Below, in pieces: positions 37,444 to 46,821 of a DNA stretch of 57,189 nucleotides. The notes under the pieces are model-generated. The model saw nothing but the letters and a program-made list of their open reading frames with translations, did not search any database and was not told where the DNA came from. Made by a program: the position numbers and the translations under genes. Within the stretch, counting starts at the first letter, position 1, and each line of letters starts with the position of its first letter. Source of the stretch: Shewanella algicola. Its GTDB lineage: Bacteria; Pseudomonadota; Gammaproteobacteria; Enterobacterales; Shewanellaceae. The stretch is taken from the NCBI RefSeq assembly GCF_014648035.1, contig NZ_BMQI01000030.1, positions 1-57,189 of the forward strand, given 5' to 3'.

Positions 37444-38345
37444 CTTCTTACCTTATTTCCCTATCCATTGATAAGTATTGAAGTCTTAGCAATAGTACAT
37501 AATTCTGGCATATCAGCAAACAATTTTACGTTGCAGAAAGTTACAAGAACTTGTTGATCAATAATACAGGTTATTGTTGTGTAACGTTGCAAATTATTGT
37601 TGTGTTTAACACTGAATCTTGTTGTTCTTGATTACTAAACATTGGCATTCAGAATATAAAAATTTGTCATGGTTCTCGCCGGGAGTTAGTGCATGTAAAG
37701 AGATACAGCAATTCTTAGCCTGATTAAAATATCGACACGTTACTAACGTCTCCAGTAATTACAAAGTAAATTTTAGTTAAAACACAAAAAATCAATTCAG
37801 CATAACTCACTGTAAAATAACAATAACTACTGTTAAACATACTAATAGATCATTATTCTGTTGTTTAAGTTACATTATTTTGGTTTCATCAATATATATT
37901 TCTGTTATTTACCTCACAGATTCTTGGCCAAATCATGTGTTCAACACTCCTTTCTTAAAAAATAATTTAACCATAAACCATTGATAAAAATAGACTTGTT
38001 TGGTAAACCCTTTGTGTTTTTTTCATAATATCTTAAATGTTACCTAAATAAGAGAGTTTGTATTTATACCATAAAAAACAAGTGGTTAGCTTGAGTTGGT
38101 ATTCTGTACAACAAAAAAATGATCCGTAAACTTAAACAGATCATTTTTATGGCACAACAATTTGTAGCTAATTATAATTAAGTTGTTGAATTTAAAGCGT
38201 TAAATATCCCAGCTTAGACTTTAAGTAAAAAATATAACAACAAAAAAGTGTATTTTTAGCTTTGCTTACACCTGAAAATTGCAATTTAGGACCAAATAAC
38301 AACAAAAAAGTGATCTTTTGATGTTATTTACCAATATTATGTCAT
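37444..38345. other. Repeat-rich non-coding region upstream of rep
   Basis: About 900 bp without a gene. TTATTGTTGTGT occurs at 37571 and 37594 (23 bp apart). TAACAACAAAAAAGTG occurs at 38235-38250 and 38297-38312. ACAACAAAAAAATGATC at 38108-38124 resembles them and shares TGATC with sites found in reverse on the other side of rep (36319, 36342). These are probable Rep-binding sites for autoregulation or a second part of the origin. Confidence 0.65.
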
Positions 38346-40616
38346 CTAATACAGGCTCCGCTTTCTCTCTTCTACAGCATATTCGGCAGCTTTTTTAACA
38401 CCATAGCCTCTTCCTCTGTATTTTTTCATGAGTTCTCGGTCATCAGCATCAGTAGAGAAGATCATTAGCGTTTCTGGTTCCAGCTCTAAACGGCATATTT
38501 CACTCATCTGTTTATGGAATATCATGATTTCTGAATACGACCCTTTCTTGGTGTGTACAGACTTCATTTGTTTGAATTGAGCGTCAGTAGCAGTGAATGA
38601 TTGCGTGTTCTTAATTTTATCTACTAATGATGGATCTTGACCTAAGAACAACTTCCAATCCGTGTTTGCAAGAATGGCTTGGCCAACAGCATTACCTGTT
38701 GCATCCATTAAGTTTTGTGTGATTACCCCACCAGATGCACGTACCTTACGGAATTTACGAAATGCAGCTTGGAGAAACTCGCCTACGAACTCGATAAGCG
38801 CACCTTTATCACCATCTTTGTCACCCGCCATCCATTGCCAAGCTTCTTCAAGTAAAAACAGACTTTTACGGGCAGTACCACCTTGGAAAATTTTATGTTG
38901 AATTTGGTTAATAATGCCGAGAATAACCACCAACTGTAGATGTAAATCGTTCTGCAGTTCTTCAAGCTCTACTACGACTAATCTGCCGTCAAAATCAATG
39001 GCAGGGCGTTGATTAGTAAATAAATGCCCGTACACGCCGCCCTCAGCAAAAATCATTAGCTGTTTGCCAATCTGCCTCATGTAATCTTCTTGATGCTGTA
39101 AACAACGTTCAACAAAGAGAGTTACAGTGGATTGTTGACCTAATTCATTCCACATATCAGTCAACATCGTCATCATTTCTGCGCGCTGCACTTCTGATAC
39201 GCCATGTTTTGGCGCAGCCATTGCTTTAAACATCGTTAAAATCATTGGGCCTTGACCATCATCACCTGTCCACTGGTGAATTGATGGAAATGGATTCAAC
39301 GAATATTTAAAGTTGCCATCAAAAGAAATAAACTGACTGTCAGTGAACATTTCTGCCAAGTTTTGGTAAGAACGTCCACTATCCAGGATGAAGACTTGAG
39401 CACCATCATCAAATGGTTCAAGTTCAAAGTCTTTTTGATGTGGTTCACGTAGAAGGGACCCACCGGTTTGAACGCCTGAGTTTAAATAACAGTTCACGAT
39501 AAAGTTCATTAACACTGACTTACCTGAACCTGTTGCCGCGCTCAGTAGGAAATTGTAACCACCGTCCGTTTTAAATAAATCCCAAGAAAATACTTGGCCG
39601 TTACGGGTCACTAACGGGACAATGGGCAGGTTAGTATTACCTTTCCAATTACTCATATGCGGGGTTAAGAAGACTAATGCTTCTGATGTGTAAATCGAGT
39701 GGCGACGGTAATTGGCATACCCCTTATCCATCATGCATGGGATATTTTGTAAGAATAATGGCCCGGTTAACACTGATTCAGTTGTGAATGTAATCCGTTT
39801 AGTTTCGAAGTAACGCTTCATTTTTGCCACTGAACGATCACTTCGTTGTTCAGATTCGGAAAAAATAATCACATGTGTACCCGAATGCGCTATTTTGGCA
39901 CCTCGTTGATCTATTTCATTCCATAGCTGGTCATAGTCGCGCTTTTGGTCGGCTAAGCCCTGAAACCATTCTAGAATTTTGCCTTTCGCTTGCCCTAATA
40001 ACCATTTGCGCCCGGTTGCTATGTCACTTTTTGCCTTACCTTGTTCGGGATAATGGATCAACGTTGAAATCATGAAAGGGTCACCATGAGCCACGGAACC
40101 CGTTTGCCATTCACCCGCCAAGTCGAACATCTGGCCATAATAAATTTCTTCAGGCAATGAAGATAACGACATGATTTTTATGTGTGTTTGATTTTCAGGG
40201 TCAAACTTTAACTTTCCATCTGAACTCACATCCTTGGGCTTACCAGTGATAATGCCATTGGGAGTAAAATGGATAGTGTTCCCATCTTCAATAATCTGTT
40301 CTGATAATGTTTTACTGCCATTGGGTTTCGCATTCATGTTCCGCCATACCGCGTCTTTAGACGAATTAAATAACGCCTGAAGTCGCCATAACAATGCATT
40401 TGGCTTGAGCTTATGCGGAGCAAAACCAACACCCTTTAAGCTTTCTTCAATATCCAAAATTAACGCACGAAATCGTTTTTCTTCTCGCTCATTCGCTAAT
40501 AACTCTGCCGTTGGCACTCTAACGGTGAACCAAAATTCAAAATCTCTTAAACGCGCGCCATTATGCATATCCTTGAAAACCTTACTCTCAAGGTCAATGG
40601 CTAATGACTCGGCCAT
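38346..40616 (-). CDS. traC: TraC conjugation ATPase, main part (frameshifted)
   Basis: 756 aa covering nearly all of TraC/VirB4. Walker A ATGSGKS is at about 361-367 and Walker B FLLEEAWQWM at about 592-601. It powers pilus assembly at the inner membrane. The usual N-terminus is in the adjacent 114-aa frame, which overlaps this one by 16 bp; together they make 870 aa, close to F TraC. This frame begins at ATG with no visible Shine-Dalgarno, so it depends on coupling, ribosomal -1 shifting, or the gene is broken. It is the last tra gene at this end of the window. Confidence 0.9.
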   Translation of the reverse strand: MAESLAIDLESKVFKDMHNGARLRDFEFWFTVRVPTAELLANEREEKRFRALILDIEESLKGVGFAPHKLKPNALLWRLQALFNSSKDAVWRNMNAKPNGSKTLSEQIIEDGNTIHFTPNGIITGKPKDVSSDGKLKFDPENQTHIKIMSLSSLPEEIYYGQMFDLAGEWQTGSVAHGDPFMISTLIHYPEQGKAKSDIATGRKWLLGQAKGKILEWFQGLADQKRDYDQLWNEIDQRGAKIAHSGTHVIIFSESEQRSDRSVAKMKRYFETKRITFTTESVLTGPLFLQNIPCMMDKGYANYRRHSIYTSEALVFLTPHMSNWKGNTNLPIVPLVTRNGQVFSWDLFKTDGGYNFLLSAATGSGKSVLMNFIVNCYLNSGVQTGGSLLREPHQKDFELEPFDDGAQVFILDSGRSYQNLAEMFTDSQFISFDGNFKYSLNPFPSIHQWTGDDGQGPMILTMFKAMAAPKHGVSEVQRAEMMTMLTDMWNELGQQSTVTLFVERCLQHQEDYMRQIGKQLMIFAEGGVYGHLFTNQRPAIDFDGRLVVVELEELQNDLHLQLVVILGIINQIQHKIFQGGTARKSLFLLEEAWQWMAGDKDGDKGALIEFVGEFLQAAFRKFRKVRASGGVITQNLMDATGNAVGQAILANTDWKLFLGQDPSLVDKIKNTQSFTATDAQFKQMKSVHTKKGSYSEIMIFHKQMSEICRLELEPETLMIFSTDADDRELMKKYRGRGYGVKKAAEYAVEERKRSLY

Positions 40617-40945
40617 CGAGTGGTTAATTCATTGTCATTACCCATCAATCTATTACCACGAGTCGTCTCGAATTGATTAATGAAGTAACTAATGTCTGGC
40701 AAACCGACTAATTGGGCTTGAATCGTCGTATCGGCAGGAAAGTCTTTTTTAAAGATGGCATCCCAAGTATTTTTTAACTCTTCATTACAACCCGGAGTCG
40801 GTTGGCAGCAAAACATAACCGCCATCCCACCCCCTTCCATGATGTAGTAGTCTGTTTCAAACCCAACGAAGCCGAACATTTCATCTACTTTGTCGTAATC
40901 AGCTAGCTTGCGAATTTTATTAAAATAACTTGAGAATACACCCAT
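40601..40945 (-). CDS. traC: TraC N-terminal part (frameshifted)
   Basis: 114 aa, beginning MGVFSSYFNKIRKLADYDKVDEMFG, which matches the start of TraC proteins, and breaking off at TRWPSH. A -1 shift between about 40600 and 40628 would join it to the main TraC frame. No slippery heptamer is visible there, so a one-base deletion or sequencing error is the simplest cause. Confidence 0.75.
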   Translation of the reverse strand: MGVFSSYFNKIRKLADYDKVDEMFGFVGFETDYYIMEGGGMAVMFCCQPTPGCNEELKNTWDAIFKKDFPADTTIQAQLVGLPDISYFINQFETTRGNRLMGNDNELTTRWPSH

Positions 40946-40947
40946 AA

Positions 40948-41721
40948 TTAGTACCCTTGTTTTTCTGTTACACCCAAACTGTTATAACCAGACTTTGAGT
41001 GTGATTGTCGGCGTTCTTCTTCTTGTGTGACTTGTTGTATTTGCAAAGGAACAATGCGACCAGGACGGTCATTGGCTTGTTCACCAACCAACCATTTTTT
41101 TGGCGCAACTTCGACATATACAAACCCCGGCATATGCAAATCGCCATCACTGTCTGTCCATGAGGCAACTAAGATCCTCATAGTCTTAGGTTGTTGCAAT
41201 ACCGCTAAGGGCTCTGGTGCTAATGCCATCGGTGCTTGTCTATGCACCATTAGCTGACCATGCTCATTTTCTAACCCTTCTACTGCACCAAATGTCCTGT
41301 TGACTGGCTCTGGCACTAATTCTGCCGCTGGTAAGGTGTCATGCCTGATATGTGGTACTGGCTTATAAACGCCGTTAGCTTCAGTCGCTGTTGGGGCCAT
41401 TACCGGTGTGGCAGCTTGAGTTTGTAACGCTACTGATCCGGAAGGCGTATCGATGTAACTTGGGTTAAGCGAGTCAGGGTCGAACTCTACTTGGTTATTT
41501 ATTTCACTAGGTTGTTCGGTCTCGATTTTTCCCATAGACACATTCAAGCCTTCGAGACTTGTTCTACTGTTCGTTAAATCATGTATTTGGCGTGCTGATG
41601 AGCAGGTTGCGCCTTTTGCGTCATTTGGACATGCAAATTCATTTTCACCCATTTGCATGGAGCACCCCGATGCCAACATGCTTAGCGCGAAAGGAAATAC
41701 CAATAAGGTTAATTTATTCAT
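40948..41721 (-). CDS. traV: TraV outer-membrane lipoprotein
   Basis: 257 aa. Lipobox L-A-S-G-C puts the lipidated Cys at residue 20, and a second pair of cysteines in FACPNDAKGATCSS is the TraV signature. The middle is Pro/Ala-rich. TraV anchors TraK and TraB in the outer-membrane core of the transfer channel. Starts one base after the preceding stop, in the dsbC operon. Confidence 0.88.
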   Translation of the reverse strand: MNKLTLLVFPFALSMLASGCSMQMGENEFACPNDAKGATCSSARQIHDLTNSRTSLEGLNVSMGKIETEQPSEINNQVEFDPDSLNPSYIDTPSGSVALQTQAATPVMAPTATEANGVYKPVPHIRHDTLPAAELVPEPVNRTFGAVEGLENEHGQLMVHRQAPMALAPEPLAVLQQPKTMRILVASWTDSDGDLHMPGFVYVEVAPKKWLVGEQANDRPGRIVPLQIQQVTQEEERRQSHSKSGYNSLGVTEKQGY

Positions 41722-42627
41722 TTATTGTTGCTCCGTAACTTCGGACATTACTTTTGCCATTTCTTCATCAAGAGCGGTTTCAACCACTTCCTTTGGTACT
41801 GAGGCAATAGTGGGTGTATCAGATGATTTATCAATAACGGTTTGTGCATCTGGCTTAGGTTCATTTTTCAGCCACTTAACAGGGTCTTTGGGTAACCCCG
41901 CGTAACGCTTACCATCGATACGAACAAAGTAGGGTACTTTTGAGATATCGAGATATGTCGCCATTAACATAGGGGTCATGACTTTCTTCAAATCAGCTTC
42001 AGTACATTCTCGTTGCCCGACATTTTCTGTGTCACCAGTCATCAAGACTTGCAGAGAATCCGTTGTTGAGTAACCACACCAAGCTTTCATCGAAGGGGTA
42101 ATAGAGCCCTTGTCGTGAGGCATAATAATTAAATCCAGGTTGACCTTGCTTGGATCTAAATTAGCTAAAAATTCTTGGGATTCTGCGACGGTAGGACTGA
42201 CAAACACTCGACCTTGTTTTTCTATCGCGGGATTGCCAAAGGGGATCACTGCTAATTCGTTCATCAGCGTTCCGTTGGCAAACGAATCAAGATGTAGCAA
42301 CCAAGACTCTTCAGCTTGCTCTACCGTTTTTACCGGTGTCATAGACCACAAGTCTTTAATCTCGCCATCAATTAAAAAGCGGCCATTCGATGAAATAAAC
42401 ATGGGCTGCTTACCCTTGATTTGGATTAGCATTACGTCCTTGATTGGGAGCATTCGGACATTTTCTACATCACCCAATTCATTCATCATTGCTGTGACAT
42501 CATCCGAAAAACTGGATTGAATTTCTGTCTCGGCATCTTTCAATTTGGCTTCTTTCTCAAGGTCTAATGCCAATAGGGAAGGGCTGGCGAATAACATCGC
42601 TAGCGCCAAACTAGCTACGTATTTCAT
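41722..42627 (-). CDS. DsbC-like periplasmic protein lacking the CXXC motif
   Basis: 301 aa with a signal peptide (cut near residue 20). The N-terminal half repeats the DsbC dimerisation region (MFISSNGRFLIDGEIKDLW, about 76-94). In the thioredoxin-like half the redox site is replaced by SPTVAES at about 144-150, where DsbC next door has DPTCGYC. The other cysteine pair, C184 and C208, is kept and corresponds to the structural pair C171/C193 of the neighbour. So it is a paralogue that cannot do thiol exchange but may still bind substrates as a chaperone. Its start overlaps the dsbC stop (ATGA). Confidence 0.8.
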   Translation of the reverse strand: MKYVASLALAMLFASPSLLALDLEKEAKLKDAETEIQSSFSDDVTAMMNELGDVENVRMLPIKDVMLIQIKGKQPMFISSNGRFLIDGEIKDLWSMTPVKTVEQAEESWLLHLDSFANGTLMNELAVIPFGNPAIEKQGRVFVSPTVAESQEFLANLDPSKVNLDLIIMPHDKGSITPSMKAWCGYSTTDSLQVLMTGDTENVGQRECTEADLKKVMTPMLMATYLDISKVPYFVRIDGKRYAGLPKDPVKWLKNEPKPDAQTVIDKSSDTPTIASVPKEVVETALDEEMAKVMSEVTEQQ

Positions 42628-43346
42628 CCTGCATTCTCCAATGTTTTTAATAATTGCTCAGGAGGTCGGTATCCAGGAACCATTTCACCGTTGGGTAGAA
42701 TAATCGCCGGTGTGCCGTTGATACCTAATGACTCACCAATCGAATACATTTCATCTACCGGTGTTTCGCATGAACCACGAGCAATGGCTATGTCATTTTT
42801 GGAGTCGGTTAACGCCTGATTTTGGTCTTTAGAACACCAGACATCTTTTAATAGCCGATCCATGTCCGAGTTAATTCCACCCCGAGGGAAGGCCGCATAT
42901 GCAATCGTTATCCCCAATGCGTTATAACCTTCAATTTCGGAGTGAAGCTTTCTGCAGTATCCGCAAGTTGGATCGGTAAACACCGTGACACGATATTTTT
43001 CATCTTTAGCCGGGAACACAATCAACTCATCTTGAATCGCTTTCATCTGGTCATTGGCAAGAGCACGCTGCCTCAACGCAGTTAAATTCAATAAACCATC
43101 TGAAAACTGATGCAATGAGCCCGAAAAAATATATTCACCATCACGTGAAGCGTAAAAAATGCCTTTCTCTGACTCTAATTGGTAAAACCCAGACACAGGG
43201 GCTTCTGAAACCTGCTTAATTTTAAAGGGCAACAAGGATTCAAATTTACTTTTAGCTTGCTCTGCCGAGATATCAGCTGAAACGGCGGGAAAAGCAAATG
43301 TGATTGCAAGTGCAGTAGCGAGATAATTAATGCTTGGTAGTCTCAT
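42624..43346 (-). CDS. dsbC: Thiol:disulfide isomerase DsbC
   Basis: 240 aa. Signal peptide to about residue 24, N-terminal dimerisation domain (FYASRDGEYIFSGSLHQF), thioredoxin fold with active site CGYC at 128-131, cis-Pro in GINGTPAIIL near 210. It isomerises disulfides in cysteine-rich transfer proteins in the periplasm. First gene of its unit, with a 25-bp operator 64 bp upstream. Confidence 0.95.
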   Translation of the reverse strand: MRLPSINYLATALAITFAFPAVSADISAEQAKSKFESLLPFKIKQVSEAPVSGFYQLESEKGIFYASRDGEYIFSGSLHQFSDGLLNLTALRQRALANDQMKAIQDELIVFPAKDEKYRVTVFTDPTCGYCRKLHSEIEGYNALGITIAYAAFPRGGINSDMDRLLKDVWCSKDQNQALTDSKNDIAIARGSCETPVDEMYSIGESLGINGTPAIILPNGEMVPGYRPPEQLLKTLENAG

Positions 43347-43376
43347 ATCAAAACCCTAGTTATGGAATTAGGGTTA

Positions 43377-43434
43377 ATTATGCCGCACTGTTTTTCTACT
43401 TTTTGTCGTTTCAGGTGCCGTTTGGGACGCTGAA
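43377..43434 (-). promoter_or_regulatory. tra operator and promoter of the dsbC unit
   Basis: The palindrome occupies 43410-43434 (arms TTCAGGTGCC and GGGACGCTGAA around GTTT on the plus strand). On the minus strand CATAAT lies 27 nt beyond it (43382-43377). It is one of four copies. Confidence 0.7.
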
Positions 43435-43499
43435 CGAGAAATTTTAAAAATAACAGTGTGGCAAAATGAGTTGAATGGTTTTAATTATGAGGTGCAACT

Positions 43500-43803
43500 A
43501 TGGCACCAGCTGTGAAATTTAATGTAGAACCTGTGGTCATTAATAAAGAGATTGTATTAACCGAACCATACTTGAACGTGATGCATATTTATTTCATCAA
43601 TCTTTCTGCCTTTCTGCCTTTCTGCCTTTCTGCGTTTTGTTGTGAAGACACGTACTCGTAAAGAGTTGAAATACAATATTAAGTTGCTCACGTTGCGTAA
43701 CAACGAACTGTTCTCTTTACAGCGAAGTCCACTCCAACTGCAAGCCGATAACCTCACGCTTATCAAAATGGCCGAAACACTACGCAATAACGATGGCCTG
43801 TAA
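43500..43803 (+). pseudogene. Small plus-strand gene held out of frame by an 8-bp repeat
   Basis: An ATG at 43500 with GAGGTG six bases upstream opens a frame (MAPAVKFNVEPVVINKEI...) that runs into four copies of an 8-bp unit and stops at 43659. A second frame continues to 43801-43803 as VKTRTRKELKYNIKLLTLRN. Adding one unit or removing two joins the two frames into one protein of about 96-105 aa. It looks like a phase-variable gene now OFF. No family recognised; it is the only plus-strand gene in the tra region. Confidence 0.55.
43605..43636. repeat. 8-bp tandem repeat TTTCTGCC x4
   Basis: Three perfect units and a fourth ending in G. Eight is not a multiple of three, so slipped-strand change alters the reading frame of the surrounding ORF. 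Confidence 0.85.
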
Positions 43804-43819
43804 AATTGAAATGCTTAAA

Positions 43820-43857
43820 AAGAAAAACCCAACATGAAAAGTACCTACCATGTTGGG
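43820..43857 (-). terminator. Terminator of the traL-E-K-B unit
   Basis: On the minus strand CCCAACATG and CATGTTGGG form a 9-bp stem around a 12-nt loop, followed by TTTTTCTTTTT. It separates this unit from the dsbC unit, which has its own operator. Confidence 0.85.
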
Positions 43858-43877
43858 GCCGTTGAAAGTGTTGCAGC

Positions 43878-44402
43878 TTACTGTTGGATGCTTATTTGCC
43901 CGGTAAGCTTTCTAAATACTTCTCGCTGTAAGTTCTCGCGCTCCGCATACTCGGCTTCATTATTAATCCTTGGGTTCTCTATCCCTAAGTCAGCCAGCGA
44001 TTGTCGCAAAGTTTCTATATCATTCAATTTCAATTCGTATTTGGTGCCTTTGAATTGAAGCGAGTCTTCCTTTATGCCAATGATGTTACTCTTATCAAGC
44101 AATATTTTGAGGATATCAATGTACTCAAGCTCGGTTCGAGTATCATAACCGGCTTGGGCAAAATGCTCTGCCATTGCTCTTGTATTGATAACTCTCACAT
44201 CTGGCTTGTTCACATTCGATTGTTTTAACGACGCGATTTCATCGAGTAGTGGCTGCATTTTGTAATCAATAACGATATCTACAATCACCAGAGTGGTTAA
44301 AAGGAACATAACAAATGTGATCGCTTTTTGCCATGTGAATGCAGACTCAGATTTAACCTTGACCTTAACCTTTACCGTTTCCGTTTCTTTATTCATAGTC
44401 AT
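43878..44402 (-). CDS. Unknown inner-membrane protein of the tra operon
   Basis: 174 aa. A short basic N-terminus with KVKVKVK, one membrane helix at about 25-48, then a periplasmic helical domain. Overlaps the traB stop as ATGA. Position and topology recall small accessory proteins such as TrbI, but no signature is seen. Confidence 0.6.
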   Translation of the reverse strand: MTMNKETETVKVKVKVKSESAFTWQKAITFVMFLLTTLVIVDIVIDYKMQPLLDEIASLKQSNVNKPDVRVINTRAMAEHFAQAGYDTRTELEYIDILKILLDKSNIIGIKEDSLQFKGTKYELKLNDIETLRQSLADLGIENPRINNEAEYAERENLQREVFRKLTGQISIQQ

Positions 44403-45727
44403 TTACCTATTTTTAATGCAATGCCACGCTGAACAATAAAGTCCACTTCGCGCCCACCTAGAACTTCAACCACCGGCCAGCTCGCATCCACCATTTCTAA
44501 ATAGTATTTTGCAATCATATCAAATGATGTACTCGCACCGTTTAATGCTGCTGATTGACCCATGCTTGCCCAGTTAGTGCTTTGAAATAACGATTCTTCA
44601 CCAGGGCTTGTATTCACAACGTTAACTGCTTGTGGTGATGCCGCTTTTGATAAGCCTGATAAAAATCCTGCTGCCATGGCATTGCCCATTAACCCGCCAG
44701 ATTTAGTGACCAGTGTTCCATCAATGCCATTTTTACCATCACGACCTACTGCATAAGCGGTCAGTGGCACCTCAATGGCTTCGTTGCTTTCCGTGATACA
44801 TGACAATGTTTCAGCTCGTATAAACGCTCGTGACGTTGCCAAGTCACCAATTGTGGTACCGATAACAAAACACTCTCGTATATCTAATGTGTAGTTATTT
44901 GGCATTAAGGCTTCTTGCTTCAATCTAATTAAGATTGGCATTGGCATTTTACTTTGCTGTCCACCAGATGTCGGGGCATCGACACCGTTGAGTAACGTTC
45001 CCGTTAAGATAGAACCCGCAGATAACCATGTTGAGTTATCTTTCTTCTCTTCAGGTTTGGTATCTCTATCTCCAGCTCTGGCTTTAGCGTCGTTTTGTAC
45101 TGTCTGGGAATTTTCTGAAACAGTGACCATTTGTACATCTTGCTCTTCAATATGGCCTGTCTCTTTCACCGAACGCACTTTACCCTGGGTTACCGTCCGT
45201 AAAATGTTGCCTTTTACCAATGGCTGACGAGTAATTATCTGCGTTTGTGGACGTTCAACGATTTGGGCGACGTTACCATTTGTATCATGACGAATAACAT
45301 TATCTGCATTGGGATTTCCATCAGCGCCCCCTTGTAAGTCACGTTTATTCAATAACTCACTTCGTAGCTGATTAATGAGGTTCTTTTGTTGATTGATTTC
45401 ATTGCGGAATTTGGTCATTTCCATTTCAATCTTCTTTTCGCGCTCTTTAAGACGGTTTTCCTGTGCAAAGGCCGCCACTTCACGATTTTGAGCTTCAGCA
45501 GATAATTGGTTAAATAACTCTTTCGTTTTCTTCTCTTCCATTTCGGAGACTTCTTCAACGGAAAATAGCTCGGTACCATCATTGCTGTTGTTTATTGCCT
45601 CTGTATTTTTAGACTGAGTAAAGAAAACGGGTAATAAAAAGTAGGCAGAGGCAAGCACAACCCCCCAAATGATTATCTGGCGTTTTTTAGGATCACCCCA
45701 AAACTCTTTAATTAAGACCTTTGACAT
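44399..45727 (-). CDS. traB: TraB, channel protein (VirB10-like)
   Basis: 442 aa. One membrane helix near 20-35, a coiled-coil stretch (about 60-120), a variable linker, and the C-terminal VirB10/TraB domain (about 230-440, with ILTGTLLNGVDAPTSG near 235). It spans inner and outer membranes and couples to TraK and TraV. Start overlaps the traK stop as TAATG. Confidence 0.92.
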   Translation of the reverse strand: MSKVLIKEFWGDPKKRQIIIWGVVLASAYFLLPVFFTQSKNTEAINNSNDGTELFSVEEVSEMEEKKTKELFNQLSAEAQNREVAAFAQENRLKEREKKIEMEMTKFRNEINQQKNLINQLRSELLNKRDLQGGADGNPNADNVIRHDTNGNVAQIVERPQTQIITRQPLVKGNILRTVTQGKVRSVKETGHIEEQDVQMVTVSENSQTVQNDAKARAGDRDTKPEEKKDNSTWLSAGSILTGTLLNGVDAPTSGGQQSKMPMPILIRLKQEALMPNNYTLDIRECFVIGTTIGDLATSRAFIRAETLSCITESNEAIEVPLTAYAVGRDGKNGIDGTLVTKSGGLMGNAMAAGFLSGLSKAASPQAVNVVNTSPGEESLFQSTNWASMGQSAALNGASTSFDMIAKYYLEMVDASWPVVEVLGGREVDFIVQRGIALKIGK

Positions 45728-46821
45728 TAGTTAACCTCCCTAGTGAGTCCAAGTTCTTCTGCACTAATTTGTCTGCGGCGGTTTCCTTTTTCCATTTTCT
45801 CTACATATAACTTATCTCGTACAATATAAACTTCAGTTGACTCACCAGGCTGCAGAATAGATTGGTCAATAAACGCAACAGCTAAGGCGTCACGACTTAA
45901 GCACTGCTCTTCTTTAATCTGGTAGGCATAAGATGTTTGGTTATACATCACTACCACATCGATATATTCACGTGAGCCAGCGTAACGCTGGGCAGTTTTT
46001 TGACGTATGGCAACAGAACATGGCTTGCGTTGGGTTTTTGGGATCTCAACTGACTCAGTAAAACCTTTAGGTATGCCATTTTGAGCAATCGGCAATAACA
46101 TCGATTTTATCCGAGTGATATGTGATGCTGTATTTAAATTCTCATCACGCACATTCGCTAAATCTTCAATTTTCTTTAGACGGTCTCGTTCTCTTTTACG
46201 TTCAGCCATCAAATAGCGTTGTTGACCCGTCAGTTTTACGTCTACATTGACCATAGCCGGCGGATTATTGTCAGGCTGAAGCACTAATGAGATAGCTGTC
46301 TCTGGTAAACCTTCTTCATATACCATGATGCCGACAGGGTTCATCGAATTTGTAGTGAAATAAATGTAACCGTTTGAAGCTTCAATAATCGATTCTTCAT
46401 CTGATGTGCGAATGGCTACCATAGAAAAATTCGTTTTAATTCGATTCATTAATCCTGCCGCAATAGCGACTGCGATATTCTCACCGGGCTTTAATGAATA
46501 ATTCTGCACTGGTTTGTAACTGGCTTGTAAGGCCGACGCAAACCCAGAAGGGTTACTCATCCCAACAACTCTTCCATAGGGGTCAACCTGTGGCGCCTGT
46601 TCAACTTCCTTATCATCTGGAACGGCTGATTTGAGAGAGTTAAAAATATATGAAACTGGACTCTCAATCTTATTGTTTTTGATGGCTTCAGGGGTAAGCC
46701 GTTGATTAGAGGTTTGCACCGGTAATGTGAACTCATTCACTGGATCTGATGGTTCAGCGCATAAAACAGAATGACTCATCATTACGCTAAATAAGACCGA
46801 GAGTTTAAAATATTTTTTCAT
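45727..46821 (-). CDS. traK: TraK, secretin-like outer-membrane component
   Basis: 364 aa with a signal peptide cut after LCA near residue 22. The C-terminal half carries the TraK/VirB9-like domain. It forms the outer-membrane core with TraB and TraV. Longer than F TraK (242 aa), as is usual in SXT-like systems. Start overlaps the traE stop as ATGA. Confidence 0.88.
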   Translation of the reverse strand: MKKYFKLSVLFSVMMSHSVLCAEPSDPVNEFTLPVQTSNQRLTPEAIKNNKIESPVSYIFNSLKSAVPDDKEVEQAPQVDPYGRVVGMSNPSGFASALQASYKPVQNYSLKPGENIAVAIAAGLMNRIKTNFSMVAIRTSDEESIIEASNGYIYFTTNSMNPVGIMVYEEGLPETAISLVLQPDNNPPAMVNVDVKLTGQQRYLMAERKRERDRLKKIEDLANVRDENLNTASHITRIKSMLLPIAQNGIPKGFTESVEIPKTQRKPCSVAIRQKTAQRYAGSREYIDVVVMYNQTSYAYQIKEEQCLSRDALAVAFIDQSILQPGESTEVYIVRDKLYVEKMEKGNRRRQISAEELGLTREVN

